This document shows, piece by piece, positions 23,999 to 36,867 of a stretch of DNA of 58,812 nt. The stretch's first letter is position 1. Each line of letters starts with the position of its first letter. A program made the translations under genes and the position numbers. This stretch comes from Ectocarpus siliculosus (taxonomy: Eukaryota > Sar > Phaeophyceae > Ectocarpales > Ectocarpaceae), in assembly GCA_000310025.1 (NCBI GenBank), contig FN649743.1:1807019-1865830 (forward strand), given 5' to 3'. Under the pieces are notes generated by a model. That model saw only the letters and a list, made by a program, of their open reading frames with translations. It had not been told where the DNA came from and made no database searches.

Positions 23999-24034
23999 TG
24001 GGGTGGGGTGGGGGGGGCAAATTTGGGGGGGGGG

Positions 24035-24240
24035 GCGGGGACATATCCCCATGTATCCCCGGGTTTTCCACCGAGGCGTCGGCGCTTCGGGGTCATTTGG
24101 GGGAGGGGGGGGGAATATCCCCATGTATCCCCGGGTTTTCCGCCGAGGCGTCGGCGCTTCCGGGTCCTTTGGGGGGGGAGTGGGGGGGAATATACCCGCC
24201 CATCCATGTATCCCCGGGTTTTCTGCCGAGGCCTCGCGGT
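24035..24240. repeat. G-rich minisatellite, three units of 72-80 bp
   Basis: Each unit contains CCATGTATCCCCGGGTTTTC, a CCGAGGCGTCGGCGC-type segment and a G-run of 7-10 bases. Units begin at about 24044, 24116 and 24203. The G-runs could form quadruplexes. It abuts the truncated 5' end of the LINE. Confidence 0.85.
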
Positions 24241-25420
24241 GCTTTGGCGTCCCGCTCTCGCATGGTGTGCATCACGACTCACTGGCGCTGCTGGCGCTGT
24301 GGAGCTGTGGAGATCCCCGAGAGATGGCAGACACCCCGCACACAACAGGGTCATCTTCGCAATCTTCGCATGCATACCCCAGGAGCAGACGCTATTATAG
24401 CCCGCCAGTCGCCCGTGTGGCCGATTGGTCCAGTCAAACGTAACCTACAACAAAGAAGACCAAGGCTACGAACGAGTAGATTTGCGAGAGAGACTATGTT
24501 CCCTGTTGTGCAGTGCTAGAGGAGACGGCAAGGACAAGTTTGCAAGGCAGGTGGTTCAATGTGAAAGCTGGTCAATGACCTGTTTGAATTCAGTTGGACT
24601 GATTTCTTTCGAGCTTTGATCGATACTAGTCTTCTGCATACACTATGTATTTCTTGGTGGTAGTACATATTAGGCGCTACGCGAACTAGGCTGCTTGTTT
24701 TTGTGTGTTCCTGTAGTAGCACGGCTGGGTGAGTATGGGTCCGCATCGATGACGAGGAGGTAGATGCAGAACGGGTATTGTAACGAGCGTGAGGCACACA
24801 TACATTTGTTTGCCATCCATCTACTACTTACTGCAAAAGCTCACAGTTAATTTTCGACGATTCATGGTAACTTTTCGAATTTCTTCCTTCTCCGGGGAGG
24901 GGGGTGGCCTATGTGTCCGGATTTTTTTTCCCCGTTCACCCTTGCTAAGCTGTTCAGAAAGCACAGCAGGTATCTACCAACCAGTGGCCGAGTCTCGTCA
25001 TCATGTGTTCTTTGGGTTGTGTGCGGTTGTGCTACAATTCAACTTCAGCAGGCTACCCACACCAAATGGTTGCTTCCGGGGTGCGACACACTGCTAGCCG
25101 GTAGCAGGGTGAGGGTAAATACCAGCCCCACGCAACCGTCTCGTGCGTGCTACCTTGCTACTGCTACCTACAGATCACACAGCCAGTCTGGACCTTGGAC
25201 CGCCGACGGGACTGTGAGCGATCTCCGTAGAACCGTAATTTTGGTGGCGAAAACCCGGGGATGATTTCTTGTCATCCCCTTAAGGTTCAAACCAAAGGGG
25301 GAGAAGGAGTGATCCAGGCTCCTGGCATCCCGGCATTCGGCACCCGGCAGCAACGCCAGAAAGGGGAGCTTGCTCCTAAGGGCACCCGATAGCTGCTGCT
25401 GAAACAGTTCACTTGAACCC
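24241..25420. other. Intergenic, Sen54 upstream region
   Basis: About 1.2 kb without a supported gene. It should carry the Sen54 promoter and 5' UTR. No recognisable motif or repeat was found. Confidence 0.45.
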
Positions 25421-27359
25421 ATGGCTATGGTAAGGGCTACTGCTTCAGCCTCTGCTGCTAGTAGTGCTGCCACGGAGTGGGCGGAGGGCCTTGGAGGAGG
25501 ACAAGGAGACGATCCTGGACGTCCTGGGAGGCAGACGTGCTGGGCTGTCTGGCACGAAGAGCTGGCAGTGTTTGAGGTTCTGCAGCCCCGAGGCGACTCG
25601 CTAAGATCCATGGTGAGGCTGTATGAATGTGTGTACATGGGGCCGTAGACTACAACAAGAAGACATGCTGTTGTCAGGGTGGTTCCATGTGAATGAACCC
25701 TTTCCACGTATTGTCCTCTTATACTTCCCATTGTAACATGACATGTTAGGGGACGACCTGGCGCAGCAGGCTAATGTTGCACGCAGAGGAAGGTCTCTGG
25801 CTGGTCGAGCGTGGTATGCTGGCTGTCCACCCTTTTTCTCCCGCTCCGAAGAAAAACCACGATCCCACCGGCACGGCCTCGCCCGCAGCACCGTCGTCGG
25901 GGATAGGGCGAAAAAACGACGCGAGGGAAATGCATGATGAGACCGGTATCAGCAGCTCTACGCCGGAGATTGCGCAAGAGATGAGAAACATCGAGCACGA
26001 AGAGAAGGAAAACGAGGGAGGCGGGCAGGAAGGGCTTACTGATGACGTTGATTCGTCCGCTGGGAAGAACGCCCGTCCAATTCCACCGAGGGCTGAGCTG
26101 TCGCCAATAGACAGCGGGGTGATACTCACGGGAGAATCCCAACACTCGCTAGACCCTGTCGCATCCGGAGAAACTGCGCGGACGGGACAAGGGGGTGGCT
26201 GCCGAAAAGTACCAACCGCCGCCAAAGAGGGGCGGCAAAGGGCGGGCTGTAAACGGAGCCGGCCGGGGCAGGGTAGGGGTGAGCGGGTCGTGCGACCTGC
26301 CGCCGCCCTGTCGGTGTCGGTCAGCACGCTCTATGAAATGGTATTGGCGCGGGCTGGTGTGCCGTGGGAATGTTATCGCACCTACGCGGAGCTAAAACGA
26401 AGGTACGTGATCTTTGTGCCTTCGCGGGTGGAGAGGCGTGGTGATGTTATGATGCAGACTGTAAGGGTGGCTACATACGACGGAGGGTGTTAGTGTTGGT
26501 GCTGGTGCTTCTATAGTGATGAGGACGTAACGTTTCGAAAACGTGGACACAACCCGATGACATCTTGTTCCTCGTATTGTGAAACAGGTCGTACGTGGTC
26601 AGGCGTCAACCGGAGGACACCGTCGGACACGACGATACCGCTCCTAGAGCGGCACCTCTGTCTTGGTTTCAAGGCACGGGCGCCACCAAAACGAGCAACA
26701 ACAAACTTATCACAGCTGCGAACCACACCTCCTCACCGTCCTCCTCCTTGCCGGTGACGTTCCATGTCTACAGTAACCCGTCGGGCTGCTCCTCCTCGTT
26801 CCGCAAGCGTGACCCTGGCCCCCCTGACGCTCTCGTCGTGGTGTGCCGCTTCGGGGATCCCATGCCGGACCACCGCTCGCTCGTGGCCCTCGTCGAACTC
26901 CACGCCAACATGCAGATGAAAATGAGCATGTCCCAACAATGGCGAAGGCGAGGGCGAGAGGACAGCACAGCTGGAGTTGTGTCGGACCTAGGCCCAGACG
27001 AAGCAGCGCCCGATCGGGGCAGTGGAAGCCCGGAAGTTCCCACCAGTGGCCTTGAATCAGAGCGCGTGACATCCGGCGGAGGCCGAGAATCGGGCCAGAA
27101 AGGCAGCTTGTTGGACGAGGACCGGCAAAAACGACAGGCCAGGACGTTGCCGGATCAAAAAAAGGGGTTAGATGGGGGAAGGACGCGGGGGAGGCTTACC
27201 ACCGAAGGCAGTGGAGGCCGCACGTTGGCGTTTTCTAAAGGAGTTGAGAAGTTGTCGACGCCAGGAATAAAGTTGGCGGTCGTGTCGGGGGAGGCGCAAG
27301 TGCAACTGTTTGACGTTGGTCTGCATGATGCCCTTGAGGCCGCAGAACTCCCCTCTTAA
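25421..27359 (+). CDS. TSEN54: tRNA-splicing endonuclease subunit Sen54
   Basis: Non-catalytic subunit of the nuclear heterotetramer that removes introns from pre-tRNAs; in known complexes it pairs with Sen2. Exons: 25421-25612, 25750-26402, 26588-27359; 538 residues, close to the roughly 526 of human TSEN54. ATG 25421, stop TAA 27357. Features in order: AVWHEELAVFEVLQPRGDSL (residues about 42-61, matching the Sen54 AEW...FVEL segment), LMLHAEEGLWLVERGML (about 73-89), a disordered acidic and Arg-rich linker, TLYEMVLARAGVPWECYRTY then AELKRRSYVVRRQP spanning the exon 2/3 junction (the SHLKRLGYVVRR motif), FRKRDPGPPDALVVVCRFGD PMPD (the RKNNPGKPY...DEPVPD motif), and a terminal strand GIKLAVVSGEAQVQLFDVGL. 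Each exon join completes a conserved motif, which supports the model. Confidence 0.92.
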
Positions 27360-29227
27360 AGCCGAGCAGCTAGCAGCTGCTGCCAGTGGATGTTATGCTA
27401 TCCTTGTGCGGTCCCAAACACGCGTCGAATTTCTCCTTGAATTTCGGACTTAAGATGTGAATTATTCCCACTGCCACTCGACAATATGCAGCGCAGGTAT
27501 GATGATGCTTTGGTGGAATTTGGGACATGTTTTTTACCGTGTTGGAGTGTTCGGTCTCTGGGCGATATCCTTGGCCGCTGCCGTGACCTCCTTTGTCGTT
27601 CTCTTAGGTGCTTTCCTGCTGCTCAGCAGACTCCAGCCGCCCATGGTGCTGATCATTCTTCATTTTGAAGAGGCGTCAGGTCATGTTTCAGAACGCGCGC
27701 AGTTCCTCCAAGATGAACATCATCAGCAAGACATGTACCGTGCGGATCGAAAATCTTGTTATCCCCTGATAGGCACCTACCTGCCTAGGAGACTGAAATA
27801 CTGTATATTGCACGAACGCCTGCACAACGCCTACGCCATGCCATGCAAACAGTTCCTGAATGCACCGACCAGAAAAGTACCGAGTGCTCTCGAAGGAAAG
27901 CGGCAGCGCAGAACGAAACCATGAAAGAGTGTGTGCGTGCTGCAGGTGTGGTATGGGAGAGCATTAGAATGGGGGTCATAGGACATACTGGTACTGCCTG
28001 GACAGAGCAAGTCAATAATTCTCCCACGATCAATCCTACCAAGCAAACACAACAGAGAGTGAAACTACGCCAATGGTGTACCCAACTCCCCAGATATCAT
28101 AAACGTATGTATACGCATTCAATTCAAGCGTTGGGAGACCTGTTGAATTTCTCCCTGCCCTATCACTCCCCTGTCATCAAACTTGCCTTGCATCGCCACC
28201 AAAACGCGATGTTATTCGCCACGCCTCCACGATCCACCATCACCACAAAGTGGCTTCTCCCCCCAAACCAAAGAAATGAGTCATTGACTAGAGAAAACAG
28301 CCGTTGAAACAAACACATGGGGGGGCTCTGCAGAAAGAAAACACTGGTAAATTACAGTCTCCGCCATCGACTTGCGGGGCTCATCACGCATGACAAGCGC
28401 ATCGTCGCCAGTATTAAAAGTGTTCCACTTTTCTCCCGCCAACTCGTACAACAACTACCAGAAAACACACTTCAACTCGCCACGCACAGAAAGTGTTTAC
28501 CCTCATAGAGGGTGATGAACAACTACTACCTTTAAGCTTCTGTCCGAGGGCAAAGCACAATCGAAAAACTCGGGTTTCTTGTCTTGCTGTCGTGTTTCAC
28601 ACAACAAGCTCTCCCGCCCCGGGACTCTGTCGTGGCCAACAACAATTGCCCCATCCACCAGCGGGAAAACTGGGCTCTGACCGAAACAACATGACTATTT
28701 TTACACCATCTTACACACGTAAGTTGTACCCGGCCGTGAAAAGCTCGTGTTTCATGTACAAGAAGAGACATCCCAGCCCTACCGGAGAAAAGCGACGACA
28801 CTACACATCAAAATTCTTGGGGGCATCTTCCCACTCAGAACGTGGAACGGGATGTGTGTCCACGCGATTTTGGAGAGCACGATGCCAGGAGCCAGCAGAT
28901 TTGCCGTCATGAACAGCCGAATGGACCCATTGTTCATTTTGTGCAAAAAGCCTGAAGATTTGTGCTTCTAGCGTACAAAATCCCATATAGGTCTTCCCGC
29001 CGCAGACGAGGTTGCGCAATCCGCGCGTGGTAAGAGCCAGCAATCTCGGCTGCTGCATCTATATTTAGTACCATACCTAACGTGTTGTTTACTTGCCATT
29101 TAGCACAAAATCAACGGAAACGGCGATCCGTGCTTTCAAAAGGCGTCGTTTAGGACTCATCGATGGCGCCTGATCCTCGCTAAACGGACGGCACTAGAGT
29201 ATATCGCACTAAAATGTTTCGTCGCTT
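27360..29227. other. Intergenic between convergent genes
   Basis: About 1.9 kb between the 3' ends of Sen54 (+) and the sulfotransferase (-), presumably including both 3' UTRs. An open stretch at 27498-27924 (+) has one hydrophobic segment (FGLWAISLAAAVTSFVVLLG) but no splice or homology support. Nothing else was recognised. Confidence 0.45.
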
Positions 29228-32200
29228 TCATCCATAATGCCTCGCGATGGCATCGGGACCGGGCAAGATGGTATCCGCCGCAGCAGCAACACTTTCCGGG
29301 TTCCTCGCAGCAGTTGCAGCAGAGAGAGAAGAAGACGGCAAAGCAGACGAGGCCCGCAACTTCTCCGCGCCGCCACCACCGTGCCCAACCCTATTGACGC
29401 CATCGGTCATCGAACTTCCAAAGCCGGTGCCGCCTGCGCCGCGGTCGCTGCTGGTTCCATCGAAAGCCGTGCTGAGCTCTTCGGATGATGATTCTCCCTG
29501 GGACTCTTCCTGCCCGTCCTCCCCTGCGTCCTGCTGTTCCTCCGGATCTTCTGGGTCGTCGTAGCCCAGCGCCACAAGGAGAGGATGGCAGGCGAGCTGG
29601 ACCTGTTGCCGCCGAAAGGTCGGCATCTCGACGGCCCATCTGGTAGCCCTGAAAATATTTCATCCAGTAGGGGAGGGGACATATTGGAGTACAACGTAAG
29701 GAAGAGGGGGGGCGTACCCGTCGTCTGCTTGTTGCTAGCCATAACTCTTTGGCCATTGACCATGCGCCCCTATTTGGGCGGAGGACCACACAAGAGCCAG
29801 AAAGTAACACCACGGGAATTTGCGGCGTTCTTGGCTTTTTCACGATAGTAATCTTCGAATTACGTGGTTTCCCTTTTCTGCCCCCCCTTCAAAGATCGGT
29901 CTCTTGTGGCTGTTACAATATGCATCTCCCCTTCTGCGATGGTTCGCCTATCTCTTGTACTTCCCAAACACGTTCCAACGTGAGGATCTGCTCTCTTCAG
30001 CTGCGGAGCCTGGGCGGGCAGCCGAAGAATCTACGTGCAGCTGGTTGATGTCAGCATAGGCGGCTTGTTGAAACCGGCCATGGGAGGATAGGAGATACGT
30101 TTCAGTGACGCAACAACTATAATCACAAGCAACATCACCCGGCAATACCAACAACAGGAACAAACCTAGCCAGGGCATCGCACAAGGACGACCACTCACC
30201 AATCGAAGCCTCCCATAGTGGACTTGGAGCCATTCCCCGCCACTGCTGTCCCCGGAGAATTTTCGGCTGAACTTCGCATAGACGTCGATCTGATGGCTTC
30301 CGTAACCTACAAGGCAGTCATGCACGAGCGTAGGCCGTAACGAGGGATGACAAGGGGGCTGAAAAAAACCGCGCGAGGGGGGTAACCTATTAGGTCGAGC
30401 GTATGGCCATGGGGACGTACGCAGAGAATCAATTAACCGAGATCGAGGTAAGGATGCATTGCACCACCATCAGCCGAAGCCACGTGACGAAGTGGTGTGA
30501 GTGAGCACTACGCGTTCGATTTGTCGTACAAGGACGTATTCCAACATCAGAGTAGCTGGTGGTGGAAGATCTTTGGTTTACCCATCGCGAACTATCTTCT
30601 TCACTTTCCACCCCCTGATGTCTGTACTAGCAAATTCCCCACCTCGAAAGGAAATCCTTCCAGCTGCAACCAGCTGTACACGCTCTTTGTCATGGCATAG
30701 GGCGCCTCAACAAACTGAGATTGGCCAAGCAGGGCGGGGGCGGATAGCGGGAGGTGGGGATGCGAGACGGGACGGAGGCAAGGGCAGAAACGAGGCGTAT
30801 TCCTTGGAAAGAACTTGCTCGACTCCGAAGGAAGCACACATAGTGTCGGTTACAAGACAAAGTCTGCACGAGGGAGAGACTCGCCTTGGGTGGTAGATGT
30901 GTGGATGGAAATGGTCTAGGGAGTGTACGAAAAAACGGAGGTTGTCCGTGTCTCACCATCTCGTGCTTGAGCACCCGGAAGCGCTGCTTGCCAAGCAAGG
31001 TCAAGAACTTGAGCTTGTTCTCGGCTGACGTGCAGAGTCTGGAATGCGTTTTAGAAACAAATAGGATACGCGAGGAATGGGAAAGAGGCACAACGTGCCA
31101 TGGGGGTTGATTGGCCCTCGGACCCTAATGAACAGGCATGGCGACGAGACAGAAGTTCCGTGAGAGGTGCTAAGCAAACCGACGTAGGAAAGGGGAATGA
31201 GGGCCAGGAGGAGATTGCGACCTCCTTCTTCGGCGTGTGTCTAAGGTATCAAACACGACCGAAGTATGGAACGTAGTGTTTTTACACAGGGAACCAACAG
31301 AACGTGTACACTGTGGCTGATTTTCCAGTTCTGCCTTGAGTGGTATTTTTGAAGGTGGCAGCAGCTCCAATGAACCAAAGAGGTAACGAGCCACCATTCA
31401 CGACTGGTGGGAGTTCCGTACTTCCTTTTCGCGTTCTCCTGCACCTCTCCTACTTCTCTCCGAAGGAAGATAGCGATGACGCAATAGTATTGGGGTAGTT
31501 TGGCCCAGTAACACCGGCCGCGCGTGTTCTGTCTGTTCTGGCCCTATAATTCGCCCGTCTTACACAACGCCAGAAGGTCTGTCTGAACAAAACCATCGTG
31601 GTCCTTGCATCAGCACGTTGTTGCGATGGGATCGACGTATGGTAATATGCTTTCAAAAGCAGCAATGCTCTGAAAAACAACGTGGACAACAGGCTGTGAT
31701 TCGTTGAAGCGTGTAGTCCTGTAAATTCGGCGACTTGTGCGAAATACTCCGTCAACCCCATACCGTTCCGGCTACTTGGCTTGATGCAGCGCGAACTCGA
31801 AGGTTGTAGCGTCAACAAGGCAACACGACAAGCCAGCCACGAGCCCTCTCACCTAGAAGCCACGTCGGAGCAATCCCGTGCCATGGACCGCTCCATCTTG
31901 TTGTCGGATTTTTCCCATAGCTCTGCCATTCCATGGATGGCAGCCCGAGGGTCGCGCACGATGTGCAGAAATTCTAAATCCAGCTCTGGCGTTGATAGTC
32001 TGGGTGCAACCTTCCGCACAACAACATGTTCCGTTCCGAGGCGAGGGAAGGGGAGGCAAACGCATGTATGGCCCTGCACCATTTTAACTCCGTGGAAACA
32101 CAGTTTTCGGGGAGACGCTTCGATCGAACAATGTTTGGGATCAGGAACTGCCACCATTTAGCTATCGGCATGTAAGACAACACAAGATAAAGTAAAGGTC

Positions 32201-35200
32201 AGGTAAAGTGGTGCTCCTACTTGGCAACGGTTTCTGAAAATGATATCAAGGCAACAAAACACATACTGGTGCAAAACACCGATAAATACGAAAAATGCGC
32301 ACGAAATTGTGTGGAGAGCGTACCTCCGCAAGCCGAGTCTCCTTGACAACGACGACGCTGCTGAGGCGGCACTGTCGAATCACCGCAGCCCTGGTCTCCT
32401 CGTCATTTTCGTCCGGTGTACCCTCCGCCTGCCACCTCAAACCCTCAGACTCTGATAAGACTCGGCTCTGTGCACAGAATAGCACCAATCGAATAATTCC
32501 GTGGGAGGAAGGAAGGCGAGGAAGGGATCGGGCTTTTTGCGTCAACGCCGGGTGGACGTGGGATTGGGGATAATCTAGAATCTCAGTCCTCAAGTATTGC
32601 AGGTTCCGATGACGGCCAGAAGAAGACGTCGACAAGTCGAGGCACGCGACGAGGTCAAGGACAGCGGCATGACCGCGTGGAGGCATCCATTGTTCCAGTC
32701 TTCACCTTCCTGTTTCTACAAGGCAGCGCTCCAAGTTTTGTCCCTCCCAAGCCCCCTCCTCCATTCTACCTATCTTATGTTCTATCGCCTATGCGGACCA
32801 AAAACCTACACCTATTAGCCTCATAGAGGGAGTTTTCGGTTCAAAAAGATCCTGCATATTGCACGGCCAACACCCGCTTACCCTCTCCACAATGTACGAG
32901 AACGAGAAGAGATTGCGGATGTCGTTGGTGGTTGGCTGGCACGCCAGCAGCCTCGTCACGGCCAGCGAACATGCCCCCGCGTCTAAAGCCTCGGGCCCTC
33001 CGCCCATGCGGCAGGGATCAGCAACGTAGAACACGCGGGTGTCGGCGTTGAGAACGCCGCCCACGGCGTGCCCTCCCGAGCGTTTCTCGGACAAGAGGAG
33101 GACGCGGCGCTGCTTCTTACCCGTCGTCGCTAGTTGGGAAAGATCGGGACTGGTGTCATCCTGTAAAACCTGTTGTGTGGATTCGTTTGTCGCGATTGAT
33201 CGGCGAATCACGCAATGTTGAGGGGGTCGTGAGGAGGGAGCGTTTGTGCTTGTATAGGGAGAGGCGAGTCGCAGGAAGATGTAGCCGTAGACTAGAAAAC
33301 GTAGAAAGACAGCGAGTGTGCAGAGGCTTCCGTTATTCAGGGGAAACCGGATCTCGCAGACTGCAGTACTACCATGGTGTGGTCGTGTTTGCGGGATCAT
33401 GCGTTCGCGGGGTGCCGACACGAGCAGTTCAGGAAAGCATGCTCGATTCATGGAACGGTCTGCGTAGTTAGTTTTTTTTCCTGGTCAACTTGCACAGCTT
33501 CAACTGATGTGCAAACACATTTATGGTCTGCAAAATCAGCACTCGGCACCTGCTTCCGGGTGTAGCTGCCCAGGGTGATGGCTTGTGCACAGGCCTAACG
33601 TCGTACATAACTCCCCCTCGCGAGCCACGTAGAAAACGTTGAATCTATGCAAGGATATGTGGTCTCAATATATAGGGGAAAACTTCGTCTGTCTGGCAGA
33701 ATGCCGTGAGCGCACCTTTGGAACCCATTGCCCGTTGACCCACTTGCCGCGCTGGTAAGCGTTCCACACGGCGACCCCTTCCGCTGCCCCCCTCGCTCCT
33801 TCTTCCGTCAACCCTCCAGCGGCCCCTTTCCCGTTACCCTGCGTATCCCGGCCTAGTGCCTTCCCAGTAGTGGGTCCGCCGCCGGCGAGGCTTCCGTCTT
33901 CGGCTGTTCCACGAACGGCAACGTGGTCGACACCACCACCTGCACCCAAAACTGAAGCATCTCCTTGTCCCTGCCTGCTGCCTCCCGCTAATTGGAGTTG
34001 GTCCTGCGGCGCTTGTTGTAAGGGAGAGGGCCAGGCCGGAGTTGCCCCTCGCGCTTTGTTGTTGGTAAGACCCTCGGCGGGCATCGGACGAGACTCGCTT
34101 CCAGCGACGAGGTTGCTCCGCGAAGGTCGTTCAAGCTAAGTTGGGGATAGGAAGAGAGTATGAACGGAAGGGACGGGGTGCTTGATATACTGCTTGTAGT
34201 TTGTAGCATGGGGTTTCAGGCCGCATTGGCCATGTCTAGACACGCAGCTGGGACAAGGACGAGGAGGGCGGGGAGCGTAGAGCCGGTAGTTGTACAATCA
34301 AGATGCCCGCGGAAGCGCGTGGTTCGGCAACAATGCTGCGCGCTGAACTTCGACCTTGACCCACACGCGCTCTGAATGGGAACTTCCTGCAACATTTTCG
34401 CCAAGCCTATGCATATGACTATCAACTACTCTCTAACCCAAAATACTCTCGAGTTGGCGCTGAACTATAATACCGAGGTTCTTTCAACCCGGATTCCACG
34501 GTCGGAACAGCCAAAAATATTAATTAAGCGGTGACGACAATTCAGAACAGAGAATCAGAAAGACAAGTCAAAATTAGCTGCCGCGTGGCAGGAGCAACAA
34601 CAGCAGACGGAAACGGAAGCCTTCGTATCTCACCCCCAGCTGAACCAGCACTGCCGCAAGGTCCTTCCCGTGCTGGCCCATGGTTTCGCGAACGATATGA
34701 TCAAGCTTTTCCACCTGTCCGAACATCCATGGGGGTGAATAGGACAGCAGATGAGACAGAGGGCGAGGGGTGCGACGTATTTATCGGCGGAATCATGGTT
34801 GCACTCTCGTTCAGAACGTGCAGGGGCGTGCAGGTGCGCGGTATACTGCCGTTGGAGCAAACTGGTGTGCCATGAACAATGCCCGCGATGCGATGTGGAT
34901 CGATCGCTTTGGTAGCCGCAGTCACTCCACGAAGCTCCAGCAGTATGCATTATTGACCTTCACGAGAAGCCGGAGGAGGCAACCATATTCTCCTTCGTTC
35001 CACGACCGCGAACAAAAAAGGATACACGTTCTGCATCAGCTTAGAGCGAGTCTCGCTTCTTCTCGGAGCGCTTACATCGCACTACAGTAGTTTGCGGCCG
35101 GTTCTAAGGTCACCCCAACTTTGGCGACATTCTCAAAAAGCAAAACAGAACGCCGGATGGAGTGTGTGATGTTTGATTTTAGGGCCCGGGAACTTGTGAA

Positions 35201-36867
35201 AGCGGGATATTGTGCCGTTTGTTCTAGTGAAAGATTTGCAATTCCGAAAGGATTCATCCCCGTGACTTCTCATGTACACCCAGCAGTTTGTTCATTTCTT
35301 CGTCATTTCATGCTGCCAGGCTACAATACTTCAAGCGACTCGGACACCGTGCACAACGTTCTGAGTACTTCATCCGGGACGGAACAACGCAGGTAAGAAT
35401 TCCAGGAGAACTATTTTGAACTCCGTTGTTTCTTGTTCGAAATTCTAAAAATCACTCCATCCCTCTCGAAAGAATGTTCTGGAAACCTTCCCCTGGACAA
35501 CCACTTCCACCCTACAGAATAGCTTGAGGAGCCTTCCAATGCGAAAGAGACTGTACGGCCATCGACAAGGCACAGTTTGGTCGAACTCTCGATGAGTAAT
35601 CCCTTAGCCAGCACAGCTTCACAGTCTTCAGGAGGTAATGCTAGCAGGACTGTACGCATGGCAGAAGTTAGCTCTTAAATGTTGTTTTGCGAAAAGAGCA
35701 ATTGCTAGAGATTCTTCTTACGTCGTTGCCTGCACCCCACAACCGCCGACACAGAAAAACGTGTTGAACGGGTGGTGGTGTTGAATTGGTGGTCGTGGCC
35801 CTCTTGTTTATCACGTGTGTCTTAGATTTTAATATGAGATATTGTAGGTGTTCTACGAGCGCACGACAAACCTATACGAGCGGCGAGTTTGAAAGGACGT
35901 TCTGGGCCATGGTCTATCTCGACTATACACGATACAATACCGACAGGGTGTACAGTCGACGTACTACATACACTTGCACAGCCTTTTGCATATTGTTCGG
36001 CGACGGATGGAAAAGGGGTTACAGCAATGTAGTTTGGGACACACGTGGCTCACTCACCGTGTCCTTGAGGTGACCCATATCGGCGGCCACCATCTCGAAT
36101 GCGCGAGGATTCGACAAGGACAAGCCTTGCTCGTTGTATTGTGACACCCCGTTGTTGTTCAACGGGCCACCCCGCAAGCCACTAGACGGTATTGCGCCGC
36201 CACCGCCACTGACCATACTCGGTGTATCCGTAAACGTATCTCGGACTCCGCCAGATGCGCGCCGTCGTACACGGTTGTCGTCATTGATTCCCCTGCCGGC
36301 AAAGCTGCTGAGGCCATCTACCGTGAAACTTCCTCGTGGCGGATGGACGATGAGCGCAACAATCTGAATCGAACCTAAGACTACAACTAGCGCGAACATG
36401 GAGGTGACAAGTCGCTGCTGTCTAGTCGCTGGCGGGGTGATGGGTTCGTCTCCCCGGGCGTCCTTACGGTGGTGATGATTTCGTCGCCGGGGTACGCGGG
36501 AACCGCTGCGAGATGTGGAGCTGCCGCTCTCACAGGAGGTCGGTGTCGGGGAACTTCTTCCAATCTTCATCCTGGACAAACTTCCACTGCTTTTTAGCCC
36601 TTCTTCATTGCCACCGTGAGACCGTTTCTTCTGGAGGAACATACCGCTGCCAAAGCCGAAGTCGAGCTTCTTGAGCGGCGACAAGACCCCTGTATCGCGG
36701 CCAGTCCGCCTCAACGGGGAAGAGTCACCGCGCCCTTGTATCGAATTGCCGAGCCAGGCATCCCGATCTGATGGGAGATTGTTTTCTGTCAAGAGTACGG
36801 AAGGCTGAAAGGGGTAGGTCTGCGATCGGAGCCGGCCGTGTCCATCGTCGTTGGCCGAGCAATCCAT
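29228..36867 (-). CDS. Type II membrane sulfotransferase (822 aa)
   Basis: Probable Golgi enzyme moving sulfate from PAPS to a carbohydrate. Exons: 36867-36058, 34135-33716, 33160-32882, 32467-32324, 32010-31853, 31038-30957, 30705-30612, 30306-30200, 29602-29228; 2469 nt, all phases matching. MDCSANDD opens a basic, Ser/Arg-rich cytosolic tail of about 150 residues. One membrane segment follows (LVTSMFALVVVLGSIQIVAL, about 153-175), then a Gly/Gln-rich stem. The catalytic domain starts near 411. Its 5'-phosphosulfate loop is RRVLLLSEKRSGGHAVG (428-444), preceding DTRVFYVADPC. The 3'-phosphate motif is LEFLHIVRDPRAAIHG (563-578, Arg570). Later come CSDVASRL, FRVLKHEM, MTKSVYSWLQLEG and a C-terminal LVQLACHPLLVALGYDD, the usual last helix with LGY. 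An acidic tail ends the protein. The donor of exon 7 (GGGG/GTGGAA) is weak. In brown algae such enzymes are candidates for fucan sulfation, but the substrate cannot be told from sequence. Confidence 0.89.
29700..29780 (+). mobile_element. Possible SINE-like remnant in sulfotransferase intron
   Basis: TAGCCATAACTCTTTGGCCA followed by TTGACCATGCGCCCC resembles the box-A half of the SINE-like copies at 22.0, 22.6 and 40.7 kb. No box B is preserved. It lies in the last intron of the sulfotransferase gene. Confidence 0.25.

Noticed and set aside
24035-24240. CRISPR-like array
   Set aside because: Units are head-to-tail minisatellite copies without unique spacers, in a eukaryotic context.
25746-26327. 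Minus-strand open frame across Sen54 exon 2
   Set aside because: Sen54 motifs on the plus strand are unambiguous and completed across exon joins.
27498-27924. Open frame with one hydrophobic segment
   Set aside because: No family resemblance, no splice support, and a second frame over the same bases is equally open.
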